From Topomyia yanbarensis (taxonomy: Eukaryota; Arthropoda; Insecta; Diptera; Culicidae), in NCBI RefSeq assembly GCF_030247195.1, contig NC_080670.1:34086497-34150496 (forward strand): a stretch of DNA of 64,000 nucleotides, written 5' to 3'. The notes under the pieces were generated by a model that was not told the origin of the DNA, did not search any database, and saw only the letters and a program-made list of their open reading frames with translations. Position numbers and translations under genes: made by a program. Shown here piece after piece: positions 1 through 10,446 of this stretch. Numbering within the stretch: position 1 is the first letter of the stretch; each line of letters starts with the position of its first letter.

Positions 1-48
1 AGTTCATGCCGTCTAGTAGAAAATTAGAACGCACATGATACTTCCTAG

Positions 49-110
49 GGTAATCATCCTATTTTACCCTGTTTCTATCATCACCCTATCCACACGAAAC
101 TGGTTTATTC
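49..110 (+). repeat. Partial left end of a 318-bp TA-flanked MITE family
   Basis: The stretch starts with TA followed by GGGTAATCATCC and runs into TCATCACCCTATCC. It matches the left ends of the elements at 5614 and 26535 and the partial copy at 58904. Only the terminus is recognisable. I see no coding content in 1-530. Confidence 0.45.
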
Positions 111-530
111 GCGAAAAATTAAAAAAAACTTGTTCAAATTCGTGTTTTTGAGTATGAAATTTATACTGAATAATCAGAAAACGTTATGCCAATGGAGTTA
201 AGAAGAATATTTTAACAGCTTAGGTACATTAAAATGAAAAAAAAGATGGGTAGGTAATGTCAGAGACATAACCGAAGTGAAGTAGAATACACATAGGCTG
301 TTAATTCGAATGCTACAATTTTTGCTACCTTCTGCATTAAAATCAGCTATTTCGATATTTGTTATGATGTATTGTGCCCCGTTGTTGTGATGCATTTTAC
401 CCCTGCACAGGTGTTTTTTGGCCTGCCCATTTTTCAAAGAGCAATTTATAATGATTTTGAAAAATTGAATATTTTTCATGTTCATTTTTTCCTTTTTTTA
501 TTTCGACTATGTTAGTCACATTTTCTTTTT

Positions 531-760
531 TACATTTAACGACATTCAATTAGCTAGAGATTACTGGGTAGGGAAAGTTATGAAAATTAGAGCCATAGTA
601 CTCAAGTGAGAGCAAGGATGTAAACAGATCGGAAAACTAGAAGTGGCAGGGTCATTAGAACAGGATTTATATCTTATGGGCTTAACTTTTGACTTCTGCT
701 GATGAGGGTCGAGCTTAGGCAGTATAACTACGAATCACCCGAGTTCACTAACATGTGTCC
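531..760 (+). repeat. One arm of a palindromic repeat family (other copies near 1540, 5391 and 46449)
   Basis: The sequence starts ACATTTAACGACATTCAATT and continues through GAGATTACTGGGTAGGG and GAGCCATAGTACTCAAGTG. The same order of motifs occurs at 46449-46729, where it is followed by its own reverse complement. Here only one arm plus a longer interior is visible, so this is a partial or variant copy. Confidence 0.5.
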
Positions 761-1539
761 TGATAAAGGTAGACGTATCTATCTTTACCGTGACAACCGG
801 CAGTTTCATGTTCATGAATATTTTACAAAGCGATTGTGATTTCAGGGTAACATGTTGGCTAAATGATATCATTAATTAAATTCTCCCAATTGATAGTCTT
901 TAGCTAAGTTATGATTATATTTTCTTAGGGGTGTATTTTATCTCATCTGCCTCTACATACGCTTGCATTACATTCACATAAATCACATTCGACGCGTTTG
1001 TGCAAATGGAATCTTGATCAAACCTTGAAAATTTCAAACGTGTGCCCGAGACACATGCGTTGCAAAATTCAAAGGTTAGGTTTGTTCCAATGTTTCTAGT
1101 GGGTAATTACCAACTCGATTATTTTCAAGTGGGTAGGAGCTTTTATTCTCAGGTGATACGTAACTCGAAATCGCCGATCAGCCATGTTGGTTCTAGAAAC
1201 GACAGCTAACAACATTGTTGACTACATCCCCATGCATGTTTGCTTGGATTTCTGTATGTAAACAAAGTTGTTCGCCGTTACTATGTTTTAATTGCCGCAA
1301 GGTTCTACTGTATCGATTTTGTTGGCTATTTTCGGCAAATTTGAGACTAAGAGAAACGAAAGCAATGAAATTGAAAGACGGATAGGTATTCTAGAGCGAA
1401 TCAGTTATAAACTTAGAACGGAAAACTAGAACTAGGCAGGCTCATATGGGCATGATCGAAAGGAAAATGTGAAGAATTATTTGCCTTATGCAGAGTAGGA
1501 GTTGTTCGCCGTCAACAGTTGTTACGACATTTAATTAGC

Positions 1540-1760
1540 AAGGGACTGGAAGGTGAAGTATATTTTTCAATATTTAGAGCCATAGTACTCAAGGGAGAGC
1601 AAGGAGTTAAAGGGAGAAAGTTTAGAAAAGCATAGAAGGATCATATGTGCAAGCTTAGAGCTCACCGGCGACTTAACCTTTTGTCTGCTACCGTAGGAGT
1701 CAGGGTCTTTTGGCATTAGAAATGCGAATCACCTGAGTCTACGGCATGTCCGGACAAGCG
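1540..1760 (+). repeat. Diverged copy of the same palindromic repeat family
   Basis: The motifs GACATTTAATTAGC, GAGCCATAGTACTCAAG and GAGAGCAAGGA occur in the same order as at 531-760, with more substitutions. The phrase TTGTTCGCCGT recurs nearby at about 1268, 1501 and 1816, which suggests several overlapping repeat fragments. Confidence 0.4.
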
Positions 1761-1769
1761 TAAATTAAC

Positions 1770-1811
1770 TTGTTACTTCATGCTGTCGGAACCGACAGCA
1801 TGAAGTAACAA
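1770..1811. repeat. Perfect 20-bp inverted repeat with a 2-nt loop
   Basis: Positions 1770-1789 (TTGTTACTTCATGCTGTCGG) are followed by AA and then by their exact reverse complement at 1792-1811. Outside the perfect stem, GTAAATT on the left and its complement on the right extend the symmetry after a small gap. It sits in the repeat-rich region described for 1540-1760. Confidence 0.85.
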
Positions 1812-2652
1812 TTTACTTTTTGTTCGCCGTCATTTTTCTACTCCGCAGCTTGCTGCACGTTTACCTCACTCCTCATCCAGTTACTGCCAAAGACGAATCA
1901 CCTTATTACTCTAAGCAACTTGGATAGTACTACCTTTACTACTCATATTACCCACCGGCACTGATTATTGAATATTTCATTACACATATGTATAGTGGGA
2001 TCAAAATGCATTCACTTGCTGAATATTTTTAGAAATAGGCCACTTTAAAGTATGGCATGTACAAATAAAGTAAATTAGGGGCCAAATCGGATAAGAAATA
2101 GTTTTTGGACTTACTGCACATTGTACTTACTTTAAAGTTAAGAGCCAGCAGAAGGTCATTTGCGCGTGGAATGTCAGCATTAGAGAGTTAAGACGAATAC
2201 CCTATACATAATATGTTCAAACCTTCACCAAGCAGGTTTTTTAGCCTGGAGTTTTCGCAATAACCCTGCAATTGCCACGTACTATAATAACCCACAACGA
2301 ATGTAGTGCCAGGCAGCGATGCCACATGTTTTTTATGAAATGTCTGCAGAAGAATAATTAAAATGTCTGTAAATGTCTCTAGATGGTTGTGTAAATCCTA
2401 GTTTCACTAGAATGTTAATTTAAAAATAGATTGAAATTAGAAACTATTAACGAAGGAATCACTCGTAGTCGAATATAGTTATTCTAGTACAATTTTGCTA
2501 AATACTATTACTCTTTTAAAAGTTTGTAGATTTCTTGCTACGTCTGTAGGAGGCTATCAAAAGTCTGTAGAATTCCGACATGTCTGTAAATCCCGTCATA
2601 CATGTAGCAGTTATGCAATTAAACTGTGTTTATAACAGCATATAGATAGATG

Positions 2653-2776
2653 TAGAGGTGTGCGCCACGCCGTCGCGCCGCGCCGGCGATTGCTTGTAAA
2701 AATAGTAAGCACATCGGCGTGACGCCGGCGCGCCGCCGACCTTTACCTGAATTCGGCGGCGCGGCGCACACCTCTA
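2653..2776. mobile_element. GC-rich hAT-type MITE with 8-bp target duplication
   Basis: The 124-bp element starts TAGAGGTGTGCGCC and ends GGCGCACACCTCTA. It is flanked by GATAGATG (2645-2652) and GATAGATA (2777-2784), an 8-bp duplication with one mismatch. TAG-starting ends plus 8-bp duplications are usual for the hAT superfamily. The interior is almost pure G and C, unlike the AT-rich surroundings, and can fold over most of its length. Confidence 0.75.
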
Positions 2777-2950
2777 GATAGATATGTAAAAAGTTATCTC
2801 AGTTTGCCCCGAGTATCAAATCAACGGCAGAAACATTATATCAGTATCCAATAAGCCAACATCATCTCCTTCACACAACACAACAACCAATGCTATTAAA
2901 ATCGTCATCGTCAATAATACTACCGCTTGCCAAAAGAAAATTAACCAAAT

Positions 2951-3205
2951 CTCGAGTACTTTTTCAAATGGACGTAAGTAACATTGAGAGCCTCTCTTTG
3001 TTTACTTTCTCTTTCGTTTATTACGACGTCATTACAACACTTTGTACTAATTTTGCAGTACATATCGAAAGCCGACGGTTTTTACTACAATATTATGCAA
3101 AGAGTAGAGTAGTAAATGTTGAAATGGCCGAGTAATGAACAGAAGAGAAAGACCTCAAAGAGAATCACTCATTGTTACTTACGTCCATTTGAAAAAGTAC
3201 TCGAG
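2951..3205. mobile_element. Short inverted-repeat element with near-perfect ends
   Basis: The segment 2950-2982 is an exact reverse complement of 3174-3206 (33 bp, starting TCTCGAGTACTTTTTCAAAT). Weaker symmetry continues inward. AAAT occurs immediately outside both ends (2947-2950 and 3206-3209), a possible 4-bp target duplication. The 81-residue reading frame at 2890-3135 crosses the left end and is not credible as a gene. Confidence 0.7.
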
Positions 3206-3488
3206 AAATGATGAATTTATCTAAGCCCGCCGCGCATAATTTAAAGAGCAAGAGAGCGGGGTCTTTCGCACTCAACCACCCCTTCGCACGCGCACACTTG
3301 CAATCCGCATATTGAAATCCGAAAAAAGAGCGTTCTGCTTTTTCTGCGATGTGCGCTGATTATTGTATGCGCGCCACGCCTGTGCATCATTGGGTGGAAT
3401 GATACCGGGCGGCAGTCATTGAATATATTCCAACCGAAGAGTTTGAGCTGACACAAAACGTAGGAGCTACTACGAGGTCAGAAAGCAA

Positions 3489-3597
3489 ACTGACGAATTT
3501 TCTCTTATGTGCCGTTTTTATACCTGGCGAAGTTCATTTGATAAAAAAGAGGCAGTCCTAACAACGCTCGCTGCTTGGTTGAATTGCACGGGCCAAT
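3489..3597 (-). promoter_or_regulatory. Candidate core promoter: CCAAT, TATA and arthropod initiator
   Basis: Reading the minus strand there is a reverse-oriented CCAAT box (3593-3597), then GGTATAAAAACG (TATA at 3522-3516), then GTCAGTTTG with the initiator A at 3491. TATA to initiator is 31 nt, the usual insect spacing. The arrangement resembles insect histone-type or retroelement promoters, but no histone or other recognisable ORF follows; the downstream frame at 3456-3241 is unlike any protein I know. Inference only. Confidence 0.4.
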
Positions 3598-3599
3598 CA

Positions 3600-4250
3600 G
3601 CGCAGATAATTACCACCTTTACAAATTACATTATTAACGTTGTCTATAATAGACGTACATTTCACGAGATCAAATACAATATACGTGCACATATTTCCGA
3701 TCAGATAGTGCAAAAATATAGCGATTTCGATCAGTACAACGGAAGTCATTCGCATTTGAAGACTGGGAAAATATCTCAGCAGAAATTTTTGAAAAGGGAC
3801 CCCTATATTGAAACGTTAGAAGTATTCTACTTCAAAATAAGAAAGAAATATGTCTCGATTTGTCAGGCTAAAACTCACAAACGGACTGATAAAAGCAGGG
3901 CTTTACTGTATTAAGATTCTTCAGCAGAAATATAGTGCATGCGGTATGCCTATGCCAAAAACTTTACTGAAGACATAAAGTCTTCTCTTAGGTCGCTGAC
4001 ATAGTGGCAGCGAGATGCTGAGCTATAGCTGGTACTGACATTAGGATGCGAGAAATCTACATGCAGTAAAAGCACAAATCTGCTCGGTTTGCACTCTTTG
4101 ATTTGCCTGCTAGCACGTTTTTGGTATCTTATATCCTAATGACAGTACCAGCCCTAGGTCAGCCTCTCGCTGCTACTCTGTCAGCGGGGTGTGTCAATAA
4201 ATATTCTCAGCGCATGGAAACAATAAATGAAAGCAATCTCACCAAACATA
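3600..4250. other. Non-coding stretch, nothing recognised
   Basis: The 135-codon frame starting at 3507 overlaps the promoter-like site on the other strand, has no recognisable domain and no codon bias, and is treated as chance. Repeated phrases near 4000-4160 (GCTGGTACTG and its complement) hint at another decayed inverted repeat. Confidence 0.4.
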
Positions 4251-4256
4251 TAATTT

Positions 4257-4453
4257 GGGCGTGTAAGCCAACTGTCAAAATTCACTTTGAAGGGACATTC
4301 CGGATAAACCGCTATTTGCCGAACACTATTCACAGCAGTTAACGATGGAGAAAATTTTTCTCTTTTGTTTACTGCCATCAGTTGTGATTGGCGAATAACG
4401 GTTTGCCTGGAATTTCCTCTCAAAAATGAATTTGACAGTTGTCTTATATGCCC
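4257..4453. mobile_element. Inverted-repeat MITE (same family as 30949-31120)
   Basis: The left end GGGCGTGTAAGCCAACTGTC is mirrored by a right end whose complement reads GGGCATATAAGACAACTGTC. Both continue into a CAAAATTCACTTTGA-like stretch and CCGGATAAACCG/AGGCAAACCG. The interior carries ATGGAGAAAATTTTTCTC. A second member with the same inner motifs lies at 30949-31120. Confidence 0.65.
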
Positions 4454-4459
4454 TAATCA

Positions 4460-5390
4460 CATGTTTGTTGAGAAACGTTTGACTTGCAACCAAGTATTTC
4501 AATTGTGTTCCGCAACAACCGAAACAGCTCCCAACAACAATTATATTGAAATTGTAATCAAGCGTGTAACCTAATTGTTGTATTAATTACGCAATAAATT
4601 AATCTTGGCTATAAATGGTTAGCACTACAGTGTTGACGATTATTATGTAATTAATTTACACCGCAATAGCAGTCGCTGATAGCATTGAGTGCAATTGCAA
4701 TTTTTTATATAATTGAAGTAGGGTGATTGCACAATTTCATTGATTGCTTGGGCTACGATCAATGGTTTATGTTTAAATCGGTATTTAAGGTTCTTCAACA
4801 TTTTCGCTCCTAGAATCAGTTTATAAAAAAACTGGCAAACTAATACTACAATGGATCTAAACACTGATCGTAGTGGCTCGTCTTTCACAAAAAAAAACTG
4901 ACGCAAAGGATGCTAAATACTCGTTTTTTGGGCAAATCGAAAATATTGAAATGAGCACCTTCATTTTCATCTTACTATTTAAGTCAACGCATTCAAATCG
5001 ACAGGATCAATAACGGAGCAATAATAAAGCAGGGTACAGTTACCTTATATCGTGTTAATACAAGTAGACGATTGTTGACATTTCATCTACACTTGACAAA
5101 TTCACAGGGCATTTTTTTCCTGCTAATTGATGGTGTTCTGCTGGATCCATCGACCCCTGCTATCCGGTCCGTTCAGTCCTAATTGCCGTATAATTTCAAT
5201 CGATTTGCATATCAGAATGACACCACCAGCTGTCCAGTGTATGCTGATGCAATCGGTTTTGCATGTACCGTACCGAGGGAAGTAATGTTTTTGCATAAAT
5301 TAACCTGACATCCAATCAAATGGTGATTGTATTTTTTCGACTTATTCGCCCCCAGTTGCACCATCAGCATATATCAGAGCTGCCCAACTT
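4460..5390. other. Non-coding AT-rich stretch, nothing recognised
   Basis: No frame here resembles a protein domain. The minus-strand 87-codon frame at 4643-4906 has no recognisable content. Confidence 0.4.
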
Positions 5391-5425
5391 CGTTTAACGA
5401 CGTTCATTTGGCTAAAGATTACTAA

Positions 5426-5547
5426 TGCCGTTTTTGCTTGATGCCGAAACTGAATCAGGTTCTAACCACAACCGCTGTCAATTCACATATTTTGATAGCA
5501 GTGGGGGTTAGAACCAGACTCAGTTTCGCTTGAAGCAAAAACGACAT
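5426..5547. mobile_element. Small palindromic MITE nested in an older repeat
   Basis: The left end ATGCCGTTTTTGCTTGATGC and right end (complement ATGTCGTTTTTGCTTCAAGC) are inverted repeats that continue through CGAAACTGA and GGTTCTAACC. Fragments of the same family occur at 30838-30900 and near 43845-43885. Confidence 0.65.
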
Positions 5548-5613
5548 AAGTAGGGAAAGATTTAAATTTTTTGGAAAAATAATACTCAAGTGAGAGCAAC
5601 GATACGAAATATA

Positions 5614-5931
5614 GGGCGGTGGCCTATTTACGCCATGATTCTATTATCACCCTACCCATTTGTAGCTGTTGGTTAGAGCAGCGTCTGCCATCTTTGTTCA
5701 ACGCATTGAGTCAAATGGTAGCGCAACAATTGGGGCACCCGATTCGAGATTTCATTGCGCGCAAACAGGAAAATTTCACTGTCTTCAACGCATTTGTGTT
5801 ATTATCTTGGTTATTAACAACGCAGCAAAGCTGTTGATGCCAATTTGTACGCATTCCATTGAATGTAGACCGAGTAATTAATGAATTAGTGAGACACCCT
5901 GTTTAGTATGGTGAGAATAGGCACTTTATCC
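5614..5931. mobile_element. 318-bp TA-flanked MITE, copy 1
   Basis: Ends read GGGCGGTGGCCTATTTACGC and, on the complement of the right end, GGATAAAGTGCCTATTCTCA, flanked by TA on both sides. A second copy at 26535-26852 has exactly the same length and the same interior landmarks (CTACCCATTTG, GCCATCTTTGTTCAACGCA-like, GAGTAATTAATGA). The 72- and 70-residue frames inside are not conserved as protein between copies. Confidence 0.75.
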
Positions 5932-6086
5932 TATAGTTCGAAAAACTAGAAGTCAATTTTAGGAACAGGAATAAAGTCTAACGGACTATTTTCTTGTTTT
6001 TTGCTGGTAGGAGTTAAGCTGAAGTTCTCATTCAAAAATATGATTTTTTCTTTGCATTTTTTGGAAAGGTATAAGTGTCTACTATA

Positions 6087-6407
6087 CTGCCCATGATCGC
6101 AAATCAGTCCCATCAGGATAAGAAATCCCGCAGAAAACGGAACAAATATACGATCAATGGTTTTTTTTCGATCGGCGCATCAAAAAAGTTTCTAAATGCC
6201 ATTAGTCGAAGCGGCGTCCTGGCCGCCATGGGACGCTCTCGGCTCGATACGCGCGCCTCAGGTAGAAACCTTTTCATGGCATTATGCGCGTCCCCAGAAT
6301 GCTTCGCGTTTCACTGTGTGTAGTGTACACATACCCATGATCGCATATTTGTCCCGTTTTCTATGGGATTTCCTATCTTTATCGGACTGACTTGCGATCA
6401 TAGGCAG
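6087..6407. mobile_element. Tc1/mariner-type MITE with about 70-bp inverted repeats
   Basis: The left arm starts CTGCCCATGATCGCAA and the complement of the right arm starts CTGCCTATGATCGCAA; similarity runs for about 70 bp through AGTCC, AAATCCC and AGAAAACGG. TA stands directly outside both ends (6085-6086 and 6408-6409), as for Tc1/mariner insertions. The interior is GC-richer than the flanks and carries no transposase. Confidence 0.75.
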
Positions 6408-6547
6408 TACGGTCTCGAGAACGTATTTCGTGAGGTATCAAATAATTACAGAAAACGGTGAAAACGTAAAATTTTGGTCAAAATGGTATTAGTCAGCCGT
6501 ATAAGAATTGTAATTTTTATTTTATTTTTAATTTTTGATGCATAATA

Positions 6548-8405
6548 ACACTCGGAATACCAAGGGGGGCAAAAAAATAGAAACGCTTACTTTGATCGGT
6601 CATATCTCAGCTGTTACTTAATTGATTTTAAATCAGTTTTCACCAATGGAAAAGTATGTGTTTTGTAAACACGTCGCATTAAAATATAGTAGACAACTAC
6701 CACAAGTTATAGTAAAAAAAATTTCTTCGCCGTTGGATGCGTATATTTTTCACAAAAAACGGTGATCAAAAAATAATGGAAACCAAATTTATATATCCAA
6801 AATAATTATAAAAACTGTAAATGAAAGTCAGTACAGACAAAATGATCTTTTCTGTTCAAACAATCGTATCTTAGCCGCTTGTCAATCAATTTCAATTTTC
6901 CTTCCACCTATGAAATCCTTTGAGCTTCTAGATTTGTAATAAATGCAATGGACAGTAGATTTTCTAGAAAATACTATACTTTTCGAGGTTTATGGCGGTA
7001 TGATTGTCACAATGCACGTGGCATACGGTTGATTGAATTTTTTTTACACTTTTACACCGTAAGTTTCAAATGTAACATGTTTACTCAATAGTTCTACGTA
7101 TTACATATTATTATATCAAACTGTTCGTACAAAGGTCGAGAAATTCAATATAGTATGTAAGTTATAAAATTGTAAGTGTATGATAGGAAAAATTCAGTAA
7201 ATATGAAGAAATTCAGAGTTTTTAAAATATTCGTCATATAACGTTCAATTTACAACGATGATCTATACTATATTCCAGCCGATTGTAATTGATTTCGGTA
7301 CCATTTCTGAAATAACAATTTTTATATTTTCTCAAAAATAGACCAAAGTACGTAGTACAGAAATTTTATTTAGTTGGCAAATATCTTCGAATTCAAAAGG
7401 ATGACCGGTTACGACTTCAGAAAGAATAATTTTTATATTTTCTCGAAAAACAACACGCACTATTGGTAGTGTGTAAAGATGTATAGGTCATCCCCTTGGA
7501 TTCGAAGTTATTTGCCGACTAAATGAAATTTTGGTACCTCTACGTCTACGTCTTTGGACGTAGGCCAACTAAAATTTCTGTACTTCTACGTATTTTGGTC
7601 TATTTTTGAGATAGCATAAACATTTTTATTTCAGAAAAGGTAGCCGAAATCAATTACAATCGATTGATACATAGAAAGACATAGGTCATCGCTTTTAATT
7701 CAAGGTTATTTACCAACTTAATGAAATTTCTGCAATTCTGCGTATTTTTGTCTATTTCTTGAGAAAATATAAGAATTTCTTATTTCAGAAATTGTAGCCG
7801 AAATCAATTACAATCTATGAGTACATGGAAAGGTATAGGTCATCCCTCTGAATTCGACGTTATTTGCCAACTAAATTAAGTTTCTGTGCTTCTACGTATA
7901 TTTGTCTATTTTCTGAGAAAATATAAAAATTGTTATTTCAGAAATTGTAGCCAAAGTCAATTACAATCGATTGGTACATGAAAAGTATAAGTCATCGCTA
8001 TGAATTCGAAGTCATTTGCCAACTACATAAAATTTCTGTATTTCTACGCATTTTTGTGTATTTTTTGAGAAAATAAAAAAAAATCTATCAGAAATTGTAG
8101 CCGCCATCCATTGACATCGTTTGGTGTATAAAAAAGTCATCGCTTTGAATTCGAAGCTATTGACCAACTAAACGTTTTTTTGTACTTCTACGTATTTTTG
8201 TGTACTTTTTGAGAAAATATAAAACTGTGAGCTTTCAGAAATTGTAGCCAGGGGAGTGGGCGTAGCGTATTGGTAAATCGATTGCCTTGTACGCAGCGCA
8301 CCTGGGTTCGGGTCCCGACCCCGCACATAGGGTTAGAAATTTTTCCTAAGAGATTTTTCTAACCCGAAGAGGCGAATGACCTTAAGGTTAAAACCTCTAT
8401 AATTG

Positions 8406-8436
<31 letters not shown>

Positions 8437-9200
8437 GTAGCCACCATCAATAACAATCGATTGGTGTATAAAAAGTATAGGTTATCGTTCTAAATTCAAA
8501 GTTATATGAAGAATGTTTTAAAAATTCTAAACTGATACAGATTCGTTCCTAACACTCACTATTATTTTGTAACGTACATACAATATTGTGTTTCTCTAAG
8601 TTGATACGAGTATTTTTTTTTATAAAAATACCCATATGTGATAAGTAGAATTATTGAGTAAACTTGTTACATTTCAAACCACAAAACTGAACAAGTCGCG
8701 AAGAATTTACTCTACCGTACTTTGGCGCGCATTATGCAAATCAGACTAACTAAAACCTCAAAGAAAGAAATTTTTGAAAAATTACTGTCTAGTGCACACT
8801 AACAAGTCTACCTACCGTGACGATTTCATTGGTGTAAGAAAAATTAAACTGGTTGACAAACGGTATGAACTGAAAAACTTATTTTTTCTGTACTGACTTT
8901 CAGTTACTGTTTTTACAATTATCTCGGATATATAATTTTTTTTCCTAATTATTCTTTGATCATCGGTTTTATAAATATGATGAAAAATTTGAAATCAGTG
9001 AGCGAACAGCTATGATATGGCAGGTAAAAGTAGCGTTCCTCACACAACCTTGTTCTCCAATTTGTTTATGTGACGTATTCACAAAAGCCGTACTTTTCCA
9101 GTGGTCAAGACAGATTTAAAATCGAGTAAGTAACGTTCCCATTTTTTTAGACCCACTTGGCAGTCCGCGTAACTTTTTACTCCCTTGGTATTCCGAGTGT
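6548..9200. mobile_element. 2.65-kb TA-flanked foldback element with internal tandem repeats
   Basis: The ends are ACACTCGGAATACCAAGGG (6548-6566) and its reverse complement (9182-9200), each flanked by TA (6546-6547, 9201-9202). Symmetry does not stop at the tips: AAAGTCAGTACAGA near 6826 is matched inverted near 8891, and TTTACTCAATAGTTCTACGT near 7080 is matched near 8650-8665, so the arms are several hundred bp long. The centre holds at least five tandem units of about 147-154 bp (TAGCC landmarks at 7641, 7795, 7948, 8098 and 8245) with inverted units at about 7290-7480. No transposase is seen. A SINE has inserted into one unit. Confidence 0.75.
8251..8431 (+). mobile_element. tRNA-derived SINE with poly-A tail and target duplication
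   Basis: The body begins GGGGAGTGGGCGTAGCGTAT, holds an A-box-like TAGCGTATTGG and a clear B box GGTTCGGGTCC, and ends in a long A tract. AAATTGTAGCCA lies immediately before it (8239-8250) and is repeated after the tail (8432-8443), a target duplication of about 12 bp. Mosquito SINEs of the Feilai type have this plan; the exact family is not assigned. It lies inside a tandem unit of the element at 6548-9200. Confidence 0.85.
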
Positions 9201-9202
9201 TA

Positions 9203-10446
9203 GCTAAATTTCGTGTTTATAAAGCACAAAACCTTTTTTCTCGATTTTGGCTGAAATACTGCTTATGTTTAGTGGGGGTCCGCCATGTTGGATCAGCGGC
9301 CAGTTTGAATTTAAAAAAAACCCGATTTCAGATTCGTAATGAGCGATGTCCAAAACCCATCATTCCATGTGATTGTTACAAAATATTGACATTCTGCCAC
9401 AAGTAATTCGAAAGTGTTCTCAAAACTTTAAACGTGTTTATCTCAAAACATGATTTTTCAAAACTGCGTACAATCTCATTTGAGAAAGGTTCAATTTAAA
9501 GACTTCATTCTCTGATCTCTCGAAAGAAAACCTTTTTCATTGAAGGAATGACCTATAAAATCTACGAATTCTTCGTATTCACTATTTTAGGTGAATCCTT
9601 AAAGAGAAAAAAGGGCTAAAGAATCGCTCTCAAAATTTGAGATCGCACCATTACGTTAAATTTGAAGTGTTTTACCCATTCTTAGGTCATTCCTTAAATA
9701 TGCTTAGTTTACTTTAGAACTTTATTATTAGTTTTGTGTTTCAGATCGATCCTGAGACAATAGACTGTACACAGTTTTGGTGTTCCACGCGCACCCAACA
9801 TTAGACAGATCGTCAACACGAGCGCCATTTTGTAAAACTTTTTGCATCCTAAAACTGTTTCCTTCCATATTTTTTCATCGGCCAAAAATAAATTTCCTCA
9901 TGTTGCTTACTTGGTCATTTGAATGAGAACCTCCTTTTAAGCTTTGACACAGTCACTATGCATTGCTCGAGTCAACCAACATGTTTCACAGCAAAGGTGA
10001 ATGAATGGTACATAGTGCTGTTGTTCATATCCGTTTTACTTGTCGAACACCGAAGTAGATTTTTCTAGATTATTGCCAATGCCCTTGTGGTAATAGCTTG
10101 TTCGATACTTTGGTGGCACGCCAATAGCAATCCAATCACCGAACGTCCATTATTCCTATCGCCCAAAATGCCTAACAGTAGCACACCTGGTTTTGTCATA
10201 TGTCAGTTCACACCTATCTAGTGGTATGTGATGGGACCATCATCATCAAACAGCATGGCTACTTCCGAAAATGATCAATTAACCGTCGAATGGCAGCTCT
10301 AATCGAATTACTTATGCAAACGAACGCAATTGTAATTAAATGCACACCAAACCACTTCACACCGCACAGATTCACCTGTAGTGACAAGTTGATAGTTCCG
10401 GTTTCGATTTAATATGAGTTCCATAGAAATACCATTCCGCACTTAC
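9203..10446. other. Probable intron 3 of prophenoloxidase, no gene seen
   Basis: The donor GTAAGT starts at 10446 on the minus strand, so this DNA and the elements to its left lie 3' of exon 3. I looked for the rest of the hemocyanin C-terminal domain on the minus strand and did not recognise it anywhere in 1-10446. Confidence 0.5.

Larger units (their letters stand above)
5391..6020 (+). repeat. Copy of the 46449-type repeat, split by two later MITE insertions
   Basis: Host motifs appear in the expected order but interrupted: GTTTAACGACGTTCATTTGG and AAAGATTACT, then a foreign block 5426-5547, then GTAGGGAAAG and ATACTCAAGTGAGAGCAA, then a second foreign block 5614-5931, then GAAAAACTAGAAGT. 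In the copy at 531-760 the same motifs run on without these blocks. The repeat is therefore older than both insertions. Confidence 0.65.

Noticed and set aside
3507..3914. 135-residue plus-strand frame
   Set aside because: No domain, no codon bias, and it overlaps the promoter-like motifs on the opposite strand.
8251..8340. Functional tRNA gene
   Set aside because: A and B boxes are present, but no cloverleaf could be drawn and a poly-A tail with target duplication follows; it is a SINE head.
9185..9406. 73-residue frame at the element border
   Set aside because: It starts inside the terminal inverted repeat and shows no domain.
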